Positions 36,658-45,738 of a stretch of DNA of 64,000 nucleotides are shown here, in pieces. Position 1 is the stretch's first letter; every line of letters begins with the position of its first letter. The notes beneath the pieces were generated by a model. It did not search any database. It saw only the letters and a program-made list of their open reading frames with translations, and was not told the origin of the DNA. The position numbers were made by a program, and so were the translations under genes. Origin of the DNA: Hymenobacter sp. HSC-4F20 (GTDB lineage: Bacteria > Bacteroidota > Bacteroidia > Cytophagales > Hymenobacteraceae); assembly GCF_019599275.1 (NCBI RefSeq), contig NZ_JAHZTD010000001.1:868001-932000 (forward strand). Direction: 5' to 3'.

Positions 36658-38073
36658 TTGATTCGTACTCTCCAAAAACTGAAGCTGATAGCAGCCGACT
36701 TCGGGGCGGCCTTGTTGGCCTGGATGTGCTTTTTCCTGTTGCGCAAGTATCTGCTGCAGGAAATCAGCGGCAACTACCGCTTCGCGGCTGATGCAGCCTT
36801 CCTCTCCGGCTCAGCCCTGCTGATAGCCGGTTTCTGGACGGTGCTGTACGCCCTGATGGGGGAATACCGCGACATTTTCCGCAAGTCGCGCCTCTCGGAG
36901 CTAATCCGATTGGGGCAGGTTTCTGTTCTGGGCGCCATTATCATCTTTTTCGTGCTGCTGCTCGACGATCAAGGCGTGCAGAATTACCACAGCTATTACA
37001 AAACGATTTCCGCTTACTTTCTGCTGCACTTCACCCTTACGGCCGTGCTGCGGGTGTGGGCCGTGAGCAGCGTGCAGCGGCTGGTGCGCGGCGGCATTAT
37101 CACGTTCAACACCCTGCTGGTCGGCTCCGGCACGCTGGCCCGCGAAACGTATCAGGAACTGCGCCGTACCGGGCGCCACCTGGGCCTGCAGTTGGTCGGC
37201 TTTACGCCCCTGGGCGAGGTGGTGGATGAGGCCCTGGCCGCTGAGCTACCGGCGCGCGGCTCCTACCGGCGGCTGCCGGCCCTGATTCGGGTGCTGCACG
37301 TGGAGCAGGTAATAATTGCCATTGAACCTTCCGAACACCGCACCATTGAGGAAATTCTGACCCTGCTGGAAGGCACGCCCGCCCGTATCAGCATCCTGCC
37401 CGACCTCTACCAGATGCTGCTGGGCTCGGTAAAGGTCAGCCACGTATTTGGGACGCCCCTGATTGAAATCAAGCAGGATTTGATGTCGCCCTGGCAGCGC
37501 GTGGTCAAGCGCCTGCTCGACGTGGTAGTTTCGGTGCTGTTTCTGCTGCTGGCCTGGCCCGGCTACGCCTTTGCCGCCATCATGGTGAAGCTCTCCTCGC
37601 CCGGGCCGGTGTTCTATTCCCAGGAGCGCATTGGCCGGCATGGGCACCCGTTTCGCATTTATAAGTTCCGCTCCATGTACGTAGATGCCGAAAAGCAGGG
37701 CCCCGCCCTCAGCTCCGACCACGACCCGCGTATCACGCCCTGGGGCCGCTTTATGCGCAAGGTGCGCGTCGACGAGCTGCCCCAGTTCTGGAACGTCATC
37801 AAGGGCGATATGAGCATTGTAGGGCCCCGCCCGGAGCGGCAGTTTTTCATTGATCAGATTGTGCAGCTGGCCCCGCACTACCGCCACCTGCACCGCGTCC
37901 GCCCCGGCCTCACTAGCCTCGGACAGGTGAAATATGGCTACGCCGAAACGGTGCAGCAAATGGTGGAGCGGCTCAAATTCGATATTCTCTACATCGAAAA
38001 TATGAGCTTGGCCATGGATTTCCGGGTACTGCTTTACACCCTTAAAATCATTGTGGAAGGTAGGGGGAAGTAG
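36658..38073 (+). CDS. polyprenyl glycosylphosphotransferase (sugar transferase)
   Basis: A 471-aa initiating sugar transferase that moves a sugar phosphate from a nucleotide sugar to undecaprenyl phosphate. It has four N-terminal membrane helices (about 5-130), a CoA-binding-like Rossmann domain ('TLLVGSGTLARETYQEL', about 140-265), one more helix and the C-terminal bacterial sugar transferase domain from about 283 ('KRLLDVVVSVLFLLLAWP', 'YKFRSMYVDAE', 'VRVDELPQFWNVI', 'GPRPERQFF'). The start is TTG at 36658; the first ATG would remove the first helix. No other polysaccharide genes are nearby. Confidence 0.92.
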   Translation: MIRTLQKLKLIAADFGAALLAWMCFFLLRKYLLQEISGNYRFAADAAFLSGSALLIAGFWTVLYALMGEYRDIFRKSRLSELIRLGQVSVLGAIIIFFVLLLDDQGVQNYHSYYKTISAYFLLHFTLTAVLRVWAVSSVQRLVRGGIITFNTLLVGSGTLARETYQELRRTGRHLGLQLVGFTPLGEVVDEALAAELPARGSYRRLPALIRVLHVEQVIIAIEPSEHRTIEEILTLLEGTPARISILPDLYQMLLGSVKVSHVFGTPLIEIKQDLMSPWQRVVKRLLDVVVSVLFLLLAWPGYAFAAIMVKLSSPGPVFYSQERIGRHGHPFRIYKFRSMYVDAEKQGPALSSDHDPRITPWGRFMRKVRVDELPQFWNVIKGDMSIVGPRPERQFFIDQIVQLAPHYRHLHRVRPGLTSLGQVKYGYAETVQQMVERLKFDILYIENMSLAMDFRVLLYTLKIIVEGRGK

Positions 38074-38175
38074 CACCAATAGGAAGAATCACGAAGGAGG
38101 AATTGACCACTATTGCTGTTTAACACCCATCTGGTTCGTTCCTGCTTTTCCCTCCTGACTTTTAATTGCAAGCAT

Positions 38176-38766
38176 ATGTTCACTGGCATTATTGAAACCT
38201 TGGGTACCATTCGGGCTGTGCGGCGCGAAGGCACTAATATTCACTTTACAGTAGCCTCCGGCTTCGCTCCTGAGCTGAAAATCGACCAGAGCGTGGCCCA
38301 CGACGGGGTATGCCTGACGGTGGTGGCCGTGGACACGGCGGCGGGCACCCACGTGGTAACGGCCATTGATGAAACTCTGCAGAAAACCAACCTGAGCCAG
38401 TGGGTTCCCGGCAAGCGCGTGAACCTGGAGCGGTGCCTGGCCGCCAATGGCCGCTTTGATGGCCACATCGTGCAAGGCCACGTCGACCTGACGGCGGAGT
38501 GCGAGTCGGTAGAGGACCAGAACGGCTCCTGGCTGTTCCGCTTCCGCCACGAGCCGGGCCCCGGCCGCGTAACCGTGGAGAAAGGCTCCATCTGCATCAA
38601 CGGCACCAGCCTGACCTGCTTTAACAGCACCGACGACGGCTTCAGCGTGGCTATTATTCCCTACACCTACGAGCACACCACTTTCCAGGATCTGCGGCCC
38701 GGCCACCGCGTAAATCTGGAGTTTGACATTGTGGGCAAATACGTAGCGAAATTGCTGGGAAAATAA
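38176..38766 (+). CDS. ribE: riboflavin synthase (alpha chain)
   Basis: A 196-aa enzyme that dismutates two 6,7-dimethyl-8-ribityllumazine molecules to riboflavin. It has two lumazine-binding repeats: the first starts MFTGIIETLGTI and the second 'NGRFDGHIVQGHVD'. The ATG at 38176 is the family start. No FMN riboswitch was seen upstream, and no other rib gene is adjacent. Confidence 0.95.
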   Translation: MFTGIIETLGTIRAVRREGTNIHFTVASGFAPELKIDQSVAHDGVCLTVVAVDTAAGTHVVTAIDETLQKTNLSQWVPGKRVNLERCLAANGRFDGHIVQGHVDLTAECESVEDQNGSWLFRFRHEPGPGRVTVEKGSICINGTSLTCFNSTDDGFSVAIIPYTYEHTTFQDLRPGHRVNLEFDIVGKYVAKLLGK

Positions 38767-38820
38767 GCCAACCGCGGGCAGAGAGCTGCGTATCAGGAAG
38801 GTACCTATCCGCTGAACATC

Positions 38821-39027
38821 ATGTCGAAACGCGAATTGATAGAGCCTACGCCTGGCGATAAGCGCTACGTGCGCCGTAACGAAAAAGGCGAATTTACCAG
38901 CTCCGTGGACGTCAACCGTTCCTTGTCTCAGGATGACCGCCACAACTCCAAAGTAACCAGCCAGCCCGGTCAGGGTGACCAAGGCGATGGGCACACGGGC
39001 AACCGAAAGCCCGCCGGAGATAAGTAA
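38821..39027 (+). CDS. small conserved hydrophilic protein, 68 aa
   Basis: Starts MSKRELIEPTPGDKRYVRRNEKGEF, with 'VDVNRSLSQDDRHNSK' next. The RYVRR-x-E-KGxF and (V/I)DVxRSLSxDxR pattern is a conserved unnamed small protein seen in many bacteria. It is very hydrophilic and probably disordered; the Gly/Asp/Lys-rich tail has no structure signal. The function is unknown. A strong terminator follows. Confidence 0.72.
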   Translation: MSKRELIEPTPGDKRYVRRNEKGEFTSSVDVNRSLSQDDRHNSKVTSQPGQGDQGDGHTGNRKPAGDK

Positions 39028-39040
39028 TTCTGAAGAAGCA

Positions 39041-39077
39041 GAAAGCCCCGCAGCATAGTGCTGCGGGGGCTTTTTTA
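39041..39077 (+). terminator. intrinsic terminator after the small conserved gene
   Basis: AAAGCCCCGCAG / CTGCGGGGGCTTTT with a 7-nt loop and a T6 run. It is between convergent genes and may act on both strands. Confidence 0.88.
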
Positions 39078-39089
39078 TGGCCTGAAAAG

Positions 39090-39872
39090 CTAGTCAGGGC
39101 GCAACGTCAAGGAAACGTCTAGGTTGTCGGGTTGGCCGGGTTTATAGCTGGGGCGGGGTATCCACGCTGGGTGATGACAGTGTTTAAAGACTGTGGCAAC
39201 GGACGTGAGAGAGGTTGCGAAGGCAACGGCCGGAAACTTGCCGGCCGGAGTACGCCGGTGCGTAGCGGGGTTCAGCGCATCGGTAGCGGTGATAATCTGC
39301 CAGGGGGTAGGGTCATCTTTCGTCATCGGTACGCACGTTTCAACTGGGCTGGTGGTCAGGCCTTCAACCAGCACGTAGGCCCCCTCAGGCGGCAGCCGCA
39401 CCTCATTGCGAGCAATATTCAGCGTGAGCAGGGGGGTAGGGAGTGCAGCAAGATAGGCCGCTGAGTACACGGGCGCGTCGGGCAAAAGGTCATGCGCGCC
39501 GGGCGCAGGTGAGGCTCCTGGCGCCACGCTAACCAGCCGAATGCGAATGCGCCCTTCTGTTGGCTTGTTGGGCTTCAGGCGGACAGTAATCGTTTCTACG
39601 ATTCCGGTTTCACTACCTGGTTCAAGCCGAAACAGTACCCCGTATTGATATCCCGGAATAACTAAAGCCCCATGGGGAGAAGATCGTTTTCGGCCGATAC
39701 TTGACAACTCAGTGGTCGCTTTCGGGCGCACTTTTACCTCGGCGAGAGGAATGGAGCTGAGTAGCGTGTCAGGAGCCGCCGCGGCAGTAAAGCTACTAGC
39801 GTTTCCTTGGGCAACAGCAGTAGCTTCCAGGAGGAAGGCTGCTAGCAGGGAAAATAGACGGCTACTAATCAT
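39090..39872 (-). CDS. exported protein of unknown function, 260 aa
   Basis: Signal peptide (ending TAVAQG), then 'SSIPLAEVKVRPKATTELSSIG', an N-terminal segment often seen before carboxypeptidase-like regulatory domains. A beta-sandwich-like domain follows (about 70-190: 'YGVLFRLEPGS', 'IRIRLVSVAPG'). No catalytic motif is seen. It is probably periplasmic or surface located. Confidence 0.7.
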   Translation of the reverse strand: MISSRLFSLLAAFLLEATAVAQGNASSFTAAAAPDTLLSSIPLAEVKVRPKATTELSSIGRKRSSPHGALVIPGYQYGVLFRLEPGSETGIVETITVRLKPNKPTEGRIRIRLVSVAPGASPAPGAHDLLPDAPVYSAAYLAALPTPLLTLNIARNEVRLPPEGAYVLVEGLTTSPVETCVPMTKDDPTPWQIITATDALNPATHRRTPAGKFPAVAFATSLTSVATVFKHCHHPAWIPRPSYKPGQPDNLDVSLTLRPD

Positions 39873-39922
39873 TCATCAGAAATACGGCAGGATAGGCAGT
39901 AGAATAGGGTTAGTATCTCATC

Positions 39923-40501
39923 TTACGAAGCTGTAACCGGCCACCAGCGTGGTGCTAGGCGCTGATAAGCCGTCGCACAGGCCCACGCCGTGGCGGAGCC
40001 GAGCAAAGCGCCCGCCACTACGTCGGAGGGGTAGTGGGCCCCGAGGTACATGCGGCTGTAGCTGACCAATGCGGCCCAGATATACAGCAGCACTTTAGGG
40101 ATTCTGTACTGCGCGGGTAGCACCAGGCCCATAAAAACGGCCAGGGCAAACGAGTTAGCGGCGTGCGAAGAAAGAAAGCCGAACTGGCCGCCGCAACCGT
40201 TCACCAGGTTCAGGGTTGTGGAGAGGGTAGCGTCGTGGCAGGGCCGCAGCCGGGCGAAGTAAGGTTTGAAAAAGCGGCTGGAAATAACATCGGCCAACGC
40301 TACACTGAGACCCAGCAGGGGCAGCAGCAGCAGGGCGCGGCGCTGGAAGAGGTAGCAAAGCACCACCACCAGCACGAAGTAGGCCGGAAACCACACCAGG
40401 CGCTCCGAGAAAAAAATCATCCACGCATCCAGCTTGGGCGTGTGGTGGGAGTTGGCGCCCAACAGCAGCCAACGGTCGAGGGCTTGGAGTTGCTCGATCA
40501 A
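39923..40501 (-). CDS. PAP2-family phosphatase (undecaprenyl-diphosphatase-like)
   Basis: A 192-aa membrane phosphatase with the three PAP2 motifs: 'KPYFARLRP' (KxxxxxxRP), 'SSHAANSFA' (a variant of PSGH) and 'SRMYLGAHYPSDV' (SRxxxxxHxxxD). Four to five membrane helices are seen. Relatives dephosphorylate undecaprenyl diphosphate or phosphatidic acid. Its likely start is TTG at 40501, overlapping the hemF stop (TTGA), which keeps the first helix and couples it to hemF; an ATG further upstream would run inside hemF. Confidence 0.88.
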   Translation of the reverse strand: MIEQLQALDRWLLLGANSHHTPKLDAWMIFFSERLVWFPAYFVLVVVLCYLFQRRALLLLPLLGLSVALADVISSRFFKPYFARLRPCHDATLSTTLNLVNGCGGQFGFLSSHAANSFALAVFMGLVLPAQYRIPKVLLYIWAALVSYSRMYLGAHYPSDVVAGALLGSATAWACATAYQRLAPRWWPVTAS

Positions 40502-41448
40502 GCGGTAGTAGGAGGGTCGGTTAGCCAGTCGATGCCCTTCTGCAGCCACCGTTGGGTGGCGGCCTCGGGGGAGCCGGGCTGGGGTTGCAGGTTGTAGTGC
40601 CACTCGGCCTGGGGCGGCAGGCTCATCAGAATGCTCTCGGTGCGGCCCCCGGTTTCCAGCCCGAAGCGCGTCCCCCGGTCGAAGGCCAGGTTAAACTCGG
40701 CGTAGCGGCCGCGGCGCACCAGCTGCCACTGCTTCTGCTCGTCGGAGTAGGGTAGGGCCGCATTCTGGCGCATGATGGCCGCGTAGCTGCGGCCATAGAC
40801 TTCGCCTACGGCCTGCACAAAGGCAAACAGGTGCTCGAACGTACCGTCTTTCCCTACCGTGAGACGGTCGAAGAACAGGCCCCCGATGCCGCGCGTTTCC
40901 TGGCGGTGGGGCAGGTAGAAGTACTCATCGGCCCACTGCTTGAAGCGGGGGTAGTAGCTGGCGTCGTGTTGCTGGCAGACGGCCTGGATCTGCTCGTGAA
41001 ACCAGCGGGCCTGCGCTACATCCACGTAGATGGGAGTCAGGTCCAGCCCGCCCCCAAACCAGGCCTCCCCGCTAGCCGCCTCGAAGTAGCGTACGTTCAT
41101 GTGGGAGATAGGCACCAGGGGGCTGCGCGGGTGCTGCACCACCGACACACCCGTGGCAAAGTAGCCCGGGTCGGGCATCAGCAGCACGCGGGCGGCCTGC
41201 TCGCTCATGGTGCCCTCCACGGCCGAGAAATTGACCCCGCCCTTCTCGATAATGTTGCCCCCGGTGAGTACGCGCGAGCGGCCGCCCCCCCCGCCGTGGT
41301 GCTGCCAGGCATCTTCCTGGAAGCGGCCCAGCCCATCGGCGGCTTCAAGCTGCTGGCACAGCCAGTCCTGAAACTGGCGCATCCATTGCTCCACTGTGTC
41401 GCGGAAGCGGGGCTGGGAACTCGGGGTTGGAAACGGGCTAGAATGCAT
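40498..41448 (-). CDS. hemF: oxygen-dependent coproporphyrinogen III oxidase
   Basis: A 316-aa enzyme that decarboxylates coproporphyrinogen III to protoporphyrinogen IX with O2. Conserved stretches are 'GGGGRSRVLTGGNIIEKGGVNFS', 'HMNVRYFEA', 'WFGGGLDLTP', 'GIGGLFFD' and 'RRGRYAEFNLAFDRGT'. The ATG at 41448 begins MHSSPFPTPSS, as the family allows. It is followed by the PAP2 gene with an overlap of stop and start. Confidence 0.97.
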   Translation of the reverse strand: MHSSPFPTPSSQPRFRDTVEQWMRQFQDWLCQQLEAADGLGRFQEDAWQHHGGGGGRSRVLTGGNIIEKGGVNFSAVEGTMSEQAARVLLMPDPGYFATGVSVVQHPRSPLVPISHMNVRYFEAASGEAWFGGGLDLTPIYVDVAQARWFHEQIQAVCQQHDASYYPRFKQWADEYFYLPHRQETRGIGGLFFDRLTVGKDGTFEHLFAFVQAVGEVYGRSYAAIMRQNAALPYSDEQKQWQLVRRGRYAEFNLAFDRGTRFGLETGGRTESILMSLPPQAEWHYNLQPQPGSPEAATQRWLQKGIDWLTDPPTTA

Positions 41449-41699
41449 ACTGTGGAATTCGGCGCGGGCGCGGCACTGCGCCGGGTTTACCCGAAACAGA
41501 GGGGGAGGGCCGACGCCATTTTTGAGCCGCAAAGGTAGGGGTTTGTCGGCTTTACAAACAGGTGCCAGCCGATGGGCCCGGGCCCGGGGTGTGGCAGGCT
41601 AAAATTCCATCCCGTGCAGTCCGAACAATTACTCATCTTTGCGCCCGCGGCCCGGCGTTTTAGGTCCCAATTCCAGAGTCACTATTCCCTTTTCGTGTT

Positions 41700-42773
41700 A
41701 TGAAATTACCCGTCAGGCCGCTGTGGGCAATTATTGGTATCCTCAGTATTGCGTCGTGCAAAGAGAAGTCCCCGCAGCCCGTCGCGGCCCCCGTATATGT
41801 GGTCAGCACATTGGCTGGTACCGAGTTGGGCGGGTTCCAGGATGGCTCGGCTACTACGGCCCAGTTCAGCAGCCCCGGCAGCGTAGCCGCCGACGCTCAG
41901 GGCAACGTGTACGTAGCCGACTACGGGAACAGCCGCATTCGTAAAATCAGCCCGGCCGGCGTGGTGAGCACCTACGCCGGTACCGGCGGGGAAGGCTACG
42001 TCGATGGCCCTGTTGGTACGGCGCAGATTTACTATCCCAACGGCTTAGCTACCGATGCCCAGGGCAACGTGTACGTGACGCAGTACGGAGACCGGATTCG
42101 GAAGATAACGCCATCGGGTGTCGTCAGCACCCTGGCTGGCAACGGCTACTACGGCTATGCCGACGGAGCCGCCACCGAAGCCCGGTTCCGCGCGCCGAGT
42201 GGCCCGGTTATCGATGCCCAAGGCAATATGTACGTAGCTGATGGCGGCAATAACTGCATCCGTAAGATTTCTCCGGCCGGGGTTGTCAGCACGCTGGCCG
42301 GTAGCGCCGCGGCCAACAGCGGCTTTGCCGACGGAGCCGGCCCCGCCGCCCGCTTTTTTACCCCTACCGATGTAACCATTGATTGTGCGGGTAACCTGTT
42401 AGTCGCGGATTTTTTGAACAACCGCATCCGCAAGATTTCCCCGGCCGGGGTCGTCAGCACCCTGGCTGGCAGTGGAGAACTAGGCTACGCTGACGGCAAT
42501 GCCGCTGCGGCACAGTTTTCGGGGCCGGCTGGCGTCGCCGCCGACTGTCAGGGGAATGTGTACGTTGCCGACATGGGCAACCACCGCATCCGGCGTATTT
42601 CGGCCGACGGACAGGTGAGCACCGTGGCTGGCAATGGGGAGCGAGGCTACGCCGATGGCGTGGGCAACAGCGCCCAGATTGCCTTTCCCAGCGACGTAAC
42701 TCTGGACGCATCGGGCACCCTGTACGTAGCCAACGGCCACAAGCACCGCATCCGCAAAATCACCGTCCAGTAA
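41700..42773 (+). CDS. NHL-repeat beta-propeller lipoprotein
   Basis: A 357-aa lipoprotein (lipobox IASC) built from six NHL-type repeats of about 53-57 residues, each with the pattern VSTxAG(x)GxxGxxDG...F...P..V..D..GNxYVAD..NxxIRKI. This predicts a six-bladed propeller anchored at the cell surface. Relatives bind proteins or other ligands; no enzyme motif is seen. The repeats are very similar to each other ('IRKISPAGVVST' recurs), which suggests recent internal duplication. Confidence 0.88.
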   Translation: MKLPVRPLWAIIGILSIASCKEKSPQPVAAPVYVVSTLAGTELGGFQDGSATTAQFSSPGSVAADAQGNVYVADYGNSRIRKISPAGVVSTYAGTGGEGYVDGPVGTAQIYYPNGLATDAQGNVYVTQYGDRIRKITPSGVVSTLAGNGYYGYADGAATEARFRAPSGPVIDAQGNMYVADGGNNCIRKISPAGVVSTLAGSAAANSGFADGAGPAARFFTPTDVTIDCAGNLLVADFLNNRIRKISPAGVVSTLAGSGELGYADGNAAAAQFSGPAGVAADCQGNVYVADMGNHRIRRISADGQVSTVAGNGERGYADGVGNSAQIAFPSDVTLDASGTLYVANGHKHRIRKITVQ

Positions 42774-42818
42774 AGGCTCCGCCCCAGCCAGCCGGGGGGA
42801 GAATGTCGGCTGGGTCTT

Positions 42819-43343
42819 TTACCCCAGTGGCTTGCGCAGCAGCAACAGCTCTAGCTTCTGGCGCGGGATGCCAAAACGGGTATCGGTAGGGAAGGCAACC
42901 GTTTCGCCGGTGCGCCGGAAGCCGTGACGCTCGTACCAGGCCAGCAGCTCCTCCCGCACGGATATCACCGAAATCAGGAGGCTGGTGCATCCTTGCTGCC
43001 AGGCGTGGGCTTCGGCAGCGGCCAGCAGAAACTTACCCAAGCCCTGGGCTTGCTGCGCCGGTTCCACCGAAAGCATGCCCAGGTACAGGTCGGGCACTTG
43101 GTTTTTCAGATACACACTACCCAGCAGGTGGCCGGCAGGGGTGCGGGCCAGCAGGAAGGTGGCACCGGGTGCCCGCAGCAGCTCTTGCAACTCCTCGGCA
43201 TCGGTGCGCTGCCCGTCCAGGAGGTTGGCTTCGGTGGTCCAGCCCTGCCGGGAGGCGTCGCCACGATAAGCGCGGTTAACCAGGGGGAGCAGGTCGGCGA
43301 GGTCGGCTTCGGTGGCAGGAGTAATCAGCAAATCGGTAAGCAT
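42819..43343 (-). CDS. GNAT family N-acetyltransferase
   Basis: A 174-aa GNAT protein with acetyl-CoA loop motif A in 'EPAQQAQGLGKFLLAAAEAHAWQQG' (Q/RxxGxG/A) and motif B 'ERHGFRRTGET'. The substrate is unknown. It is a single gene, convergent with the NHL gene. Confidence 0.9.
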   Translation of the reverse strand: MLTDLLITPATEADLADLLPLVNRAYRGDASRQGWTTEANLLDGQRTDAEELQELLRAPGATFLLARTPAGHLLGSVYLKNQVPDLYLGMLSVEPAQQAQGLGKFLLAAAEAHAWQQGCTSLLISVISVREELLAWYERHGFRRTGETVAFPTDTRFGIPRQKLELLLLRKPLG

Positions 43344-43533
43344 GGGCGCGAAGGTAAACGGCCGCCGCTAATGGCAGATTACCAAGCGTGCTGCCAACGC
43401 TAGCGGGCCGGGCGTGCTGGCAGCGGGAGGCCTGAGCAAGTAGGGGTAGCGAATAGAATGCGACTCGGAGGAAGACCCGTTCTAACACGTATTCATTGCG
43501 TAATTTCGCCGGACCAACCCCCACCACCCGTCC

Positions 43534-45657
43534 ATGTTGTCCGACGCTACCTCCACTCTGGAAACCGAGTTTACCATCCAGCCCGACCGCGCCACCCTGC
43601 GGCGGGCCTACCTGCTGATGCGCACGGCCGATGAGCTGGCTCGTCTCTACGAAGAAAACAAGGCCGTAACCGCCCGCTACGTGCACGCCACCGCCCGCGG
43701 CCACGAGGCCATTCAGCTGGCCGCCGCCTTCCACCTGACCCCCTACGACTACGCCGCGCCCTACTACCGCGACGATGCGATGCTGCTGGGCATGGGGGTA
43801 GCCCCCTACGAGCTGATGCTGCAGTTGATGGCCAAGCGCGACGACCCCTTCTCGGGCGGGCGCACCTACTACAGTCACCCCTCGTTGCGGCGGCCGGGGC
43901 AGCCTACCATTCCGCACCAAAGCTCGGCCACCGGCATGCAGGCCATTCCGGCTACGGGCGTGGCCCACGGCATCAAGTACCTGGAAGGGCAAGGTCTGCC
44001 TCCGAAAGGCTCGGGTGCCGCTCCCGCTACCCCCGCCGTGCCGCCCGTTGTGCTCTGCTCCATCGGCGACGGAGCCATGACGGAAGGCGAGGTAGCCGAA
44101 GCCCTGCAAATGGCGGTGCTGCACCAGCTGCCCATTATGTACCTGGTGCAGGATAACGACTGGGGTATTTCGGCGACCAGCCGCGAGATGCGCGCCATGA
44201 ATGCCTACGAGTTTGCGGCCGGCTTCAAAGGCCTGCACCGCCTGCAGTTCGACGGGGCCGATTTTCTGGCCAGCTACGCCGGCATGCAGCAGGCTACCGA
44301 GTACGTGCGCCAGCGGCGCGGGCCGGTGCTGGTGCACGCCAAGTGCCCCCTACTGGGCCACCACACCAGCGGCGTACGGCGCGAGTGGTACCGCGGCGAC
44401 AATCTCGCCCACCATACCCTCCAGGACCCGCTGCCCCGCTTTCATCAGCAGTTGCTGGAACTAGGCTTTGAAGAGGCCGATCTGCAGGAGCTAGGAGCCC
44501 AGGCCCGTGCCACCGTGCTGGCCGACTACCAGCGTGCCCTGGCTGCCCCTACCCCCGACCCGGCTACCTTCGCTGAGCACGAGTTTGCGCCCCCGGCTGT
44601 AACCGAGGAAACCGGTGAGCGGAGCCCCGCCGGCGCCGACAAAGCCCTGATGGTAGATGCCGCCCTGCACGCCGTAGATGATATTCTGCGGGAGTTCCCC
44701 GAAGCTTTGTTCTACGGCCAGGACGTAGGGGGGGAGCTGGGCGGCGTGTTTCGCGAAGCGGCCCTGCTGGCTAAAAAGTACGGCGACGCCCGCGTGTTCA
44801 ACACGCCCATCCAGGAGGCCTACATTGTGGGCAGCACGGCCGGCATGAGTGCCGTGGGCGCCAAGGCCATTGTCGAAATTCAGTTTGCCGACTACATCTG
44901 GCCCGGCCTCAACCAGTTGGTGGAGGAGCTAAGCAAATCCTGCTACCTCTCCAACGGTAAGTTTCCGGTGCAAAGCCTGATTCGGGTGCCGGTGGGCGCT
45001 TACGGCGGGGGCGGGCCCTACCACTCGGGCTCGGTGGAAAGCACCCTGCTCACCATCCGGGGCATTAAGGTGGTGTATCCCAGCAACGCGGCCGACATGA
45101 AGGGGCTGCTGCGCGCGGCCTTCCTCGACCCCAACCCGGTAGTGCTGCTGGAGCACAAGGGCCTGTATTGGAGCAAGGTGCCCGGTACCGAAGACGCCAA
45201 AACCGTAGAACCCGCCGCGGGCTACGTTATTCCATTAGGCAAAGCGGCCGTAGCGCAGGAAGCCGATGCCACCAAGCTGCGCAACGGCGAAACCTGCGTG
45301 GTTATCACGTACGGCATGGGCGTGCACTGGGCCAAAACGGCCAGCAAGCAGTTCCCCGGTCAGGTAGAAGTCCTGGACCTGCGCAGCTTGAACCCCTTGG
45401 ATTGGGACGCCGTGCAGGCCGCCGTGCGCCGCCACGGCAAAGCCCTGGTGCTCACGGAAGAACCCCTGCTGAACTCCTTCGCCGAAAGCCTGGCCGGCCG
45501 CATCCAGCGCCACTGCTTCCGCCAGCTCGATGCGCCGGTGTTTACCCTGGGTGCCGCCAACCTGCCCGCCATTGCCCTTAACGTAGAGCTGGAAAAGCAG
45601 ATGCTCCCCAATCCCGAGAAGGTAAGCGCCGCCCTGCAAGAGTTGCTGGCCTACTGA
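43534..45657 (+). CDS. branched-chain 2-oxoacid dehydrogenase E1, alpha-beta fusion
   Basis: A 707-aa fused E1 (alpha domain about 1-345, beta domain about 365-707), the thiamine-diphosphate decarboxylase of the branched-chain or pyruvate dehydrogenase complex. The TPP site is 'IGDGAMTEGEV...DNDWGIS' (about 178-210); the beta domain has 'QDVGGELGG', 'FADYIWPGLNQLVEE' and 'GGGGPYHSGSVES'. The fused form is usual in Bacteroidota. E2 and E3 genes are not in the window. A 60-bp perfect palindrome follows as the terminator. Confidence 0.93.
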   Translation: MLSDATSTLETEFTIQPDRATLRRAYLLMRTADELARLYEENKAVTARYVHATARGHEAIQLAAAFHLTPYDYAAPYYRDDAMLLGMGVAPYELMLQLMAKRDDPFSGGRTYYSHPSLRRPGQPTIPHQSSATGMQAIPATGVAHGIKYLEGQGLPPKGSGAAPATPAVPPVVLCSIGDGAMTEGEVAEALQMAVLHQLPIMYLVQDNDWGISATSREMRAMNAYEFAAGFKGLHRLQFDGADFLASYAGMQQATEYVRQRRGPVLVHAKCPLLGHHTSGVRREWYRGDNLAHHTLQDPLPRFHQQLLELGFEEADLQELGAQARATVLADYQRALAAPTPDPATFAEHEFAPPAVTEETGERSPAGADKALMVDAALHAVDDILREFPEALFYGQDVGGELGGVFREAALLAKKYGDARVFNTPIQEAYIVGSTAGMSAVGAKAIVEIQFADYIWPGLNQLVEELSKSCYLSNGKFPVQSLIRVPVGAYGGGGPYHSGSVESTLLTIRGIKVVYPSNAADMKGLLRAAFLDPNPVVLLEHKGLYWSKVPGTEDAKTVEPAAGYVIPLGKAAVAQEADATKLRNGETCVVITYGMGVHWAKTASKQFPGQVEVLDLRSLNPLDWDAVQAAVRRHGKALVLTEEPLLNSFAESLAGRIQRHCFRQLDAPVFTLGAANLPAIALNVELEKQMLPNPEKVSAALQELLAY

Positions 45658-45666
45658 GCTAAAAAA

Positions 45667-45726
45667 CAGCTAGCAACGAAAAACGCCCCACTACTGCAGT
45701 AGTGGGGCGTTTTTCGTTGCTAGCTG
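45667..45726. terminator. 60-bp perfect palindrome, bidirectional terminator
   Basis: Two 30-nt arms, exact reverse complements with no spacer, centred at 45696/45697 (CTGCAG at the centre). Each arm holds an A5/T5 tract and a GC core (CGCCCCACTACT), so both strands give a hairpin followed or preceded by U-runs. It lies 9 bp after the E1 stop and 12 bp before the tamL stop. Confidence 0.85.
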
Positions 45727-45738
45727 ACCTTTGCCCTG

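Noticed and set aside
38080-38176. FMN riboswitch upstream of riboflavin synthase
   Set aside because: The spacer is under 105 bp and shows none of the conserved FMN-element stretches.
37246-38994. Two minus-strand frames of 277 and 294 codons
   Set aside because: Antisense to the sugar transferase and riboflavin synthase genes, both with clear motifs.
43276-44337. Minus-strand frame of 353 codons
   Set aside because: Antisense to the E1 dehydrogenase gene and overlapping the GNAT start; no family resemblance.
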